In this document: piece by piece, positions 5,505-6,075 of the stretch | Position numbering within the stretch: position 1 is the first letter of the stretch | Layout: each line of letters starts with the position of its first letter | Source of the DNA: Puniceicoccales bacterium | Lineage (GTDB): Bacteria > Verrucomicrobiota > Verrucomicrobiia > Opitutales > LL51 | Reading direction: 5' to 3' | Assembly: GCA_031278845.1 (NCBI GenBank) | Contig: JAITJQ010000091.1 | Span: 1 to 6,075, forward strand | DNA length: 6,075 nucleotides | Position numbers and translations under genes: made by a program | The notes under the pieces: model-generated | Told to the model about the DNA's origin: nothing | The model's input: the letters and a program-made list of their open reading frames with translations, nothing else | Databases searched by the model: none

Positions 5505-6075
5505 CTAATTCTCGCCGATGGACCAGCGACGCTTCAGGTCTGTAAATTTCTGTGTTCCGAGTACTTTTCCAATTCCGTGATTAATCGTTTTTAGTAGAGG
5601 TGCTCCCTGGGCTACGCAAAAGGCATATTCCTTGGTCATATTTAGGGAAATGTATTCGAGCTCCGGATTTTTTGCAATCCAATGCTGTGCCGTATTTTTA
5701 TCGATCAGGGCAAGGTCCAACTGGCTTTGTGGCACACTCAGTAGGGCTTCGAGGATTGCTCCAGTCGTATTGAACGTAACGATTTTCGCGTCCTGAATAC
5801 AAGCCGATCGAATGTAAGTTTCCAGATAACTATTCTCCAAAACGCCTATTCTTTTGCCAATGAAAGATAATTTAACATTTCCTTTATACTTTTTGGGCAC
5901 AACGGCACCGAGATCGGTACTCAAATATCCATCACTAAATTCAAAATTTTTCTCCACAACCGTATCTTTAAGCCACGGTCCCAGGGCAATATCGATGGCC
6001 TTATCACAGAATTTTTGCTCCACTTCGACCGCATTTACGGGATAGAATGTGCAATTTAAATTTCCCTCTTCCGCA
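5505..6075 (-). CDS. Periplasmic solute-binding protein, family 3 (amino-acid type), 5' end outside window
   Basis: Likely an extracytoplasmic receptor delivering a small polar solute, probably an amino acid, to an ABC importer. The 189 residues in view match the later part of family-3 binding proteins. There is an end-of-lobe-1 pattern, 'DIALGPWLKDTVVEKNFEFSDGYLSTDLGAVVPK', equivalent to the family's 'D...g....T.eR...v.FS.pY'. Then comes 'GKRIGVLENSYLETYI', opening lobe 2, 'ILEALLSVPQSQLDLALIDKNTAQHWIAKNPEL', and the C-terminal 'EYAFCVAQGAPLLKTINHGIGKVLGTQKFTDLKRRW'. The reading frame is open to the edge, and a GTG at 6023 is inside the conserved fold, so it is not the start. The missing part should hold the signal peptide and early lobe 1. 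The usual arginine after the T is replaced ('TVVEK'). No permease is nearby, and the gene is separated from the exporter by the repeat array. Ligand unknown. Confidence 0.8.
   Translation of the reverse strand, partial: AEEGNLNCTFYPVNAVEVEQKFCDKAIDIALGPWLKDTVVEKNFEFSDGYLSTDLGAVVPKKYKGNVKLSFIGKRIGVLENSYLETYIRSACIQDAKIVTFNTTGAILEALLSVPQSQLDLALIDKNTAQHWIAKNPELEYISLNMTKEYAFCVAQGAPLLKTINHGIGKVLGTQKFTDLKRRWSIGEN

Noticed and set aside
6021..6023. GTG as the true start of the solute-binding protein
   Set aside because: The frame stays open to the window edge, and the GTG lies inside the conserved first lobe with no signal peptide after it.

Overview
The window carries four protein genes, all on the minus strand, separated by GC-rich intergenic spacers built almost entirely from hairpins. 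In transcription order (right to left) they are: the C-terminal part of a family-3 solute-binding protein (runs off the right edge), a full MsbA-type ABC exporter half-transporter, HldD (ADP-L-glycero-D-manno-heptose 6-epimerase), and NAD+-dependent DNA ligase LigA. LigA and HldD are complete. HldD and an MsbA-like exporter point to a Gram-negative cell with LPS. The wording of HldD (start of the type RLSxGKILVTGGAG, 'YASSAATYGDG', 'LRPLNMYAYSKQLFDLYA') resembles my recollection of Verrucomicrobiota/Opitutae proteins. That placement is an inference from memory, not a search.

Layout: 1-229 is a repeat spacer downstream of ligA, ending in a pyrimidine tract that looks like a terminator. 230-2227 is ligA and 2236-3237 is hldD, with an 8-nt gap in which the ligA ribosome binding site overlaps the hldD stop. 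3238-3446 is a spacer containing a 91-nt four-armed (cloverleaf) inverted-repeat structure. 3447-5219 is the ABC exporter. 5220-5504 is an AT-rich leader followed by a second large hairpin array. 5505-6075 is the partial solute-binding protein.

The genes are ordinary members of well-known families. The remarkable material is between them. All three spacers hold hairpins that nearly all close on exactly three unpaired bases (GTC, GAA, TAC, GAA, TAC, AAC, TCC, ATA, TTC, AGC). The spacer after ligA and the spacer after the solute-binding gene share modules in the same order but in opposite orientation. One shared hairpin differs between copies by a fully compensated base pair (C-G versus A-T), and another differs only in its loop. 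This suggests a family of modular, non-coding palindromic elements that is mobile or copied by template switching and that settles just beyond gene ends. No transposase or other protein that would move them is encoded here.

Functionally, hldD supplies heptose for the LPS inner core and the exporter may flip lipid A-core or another lipid/drug, so an envelope theme is plausible for these two. ligA probably shares the hldD transcript. The solute-binding protein looks like a separate periplasmic amino-acid-type receptor whose permease is not in view.
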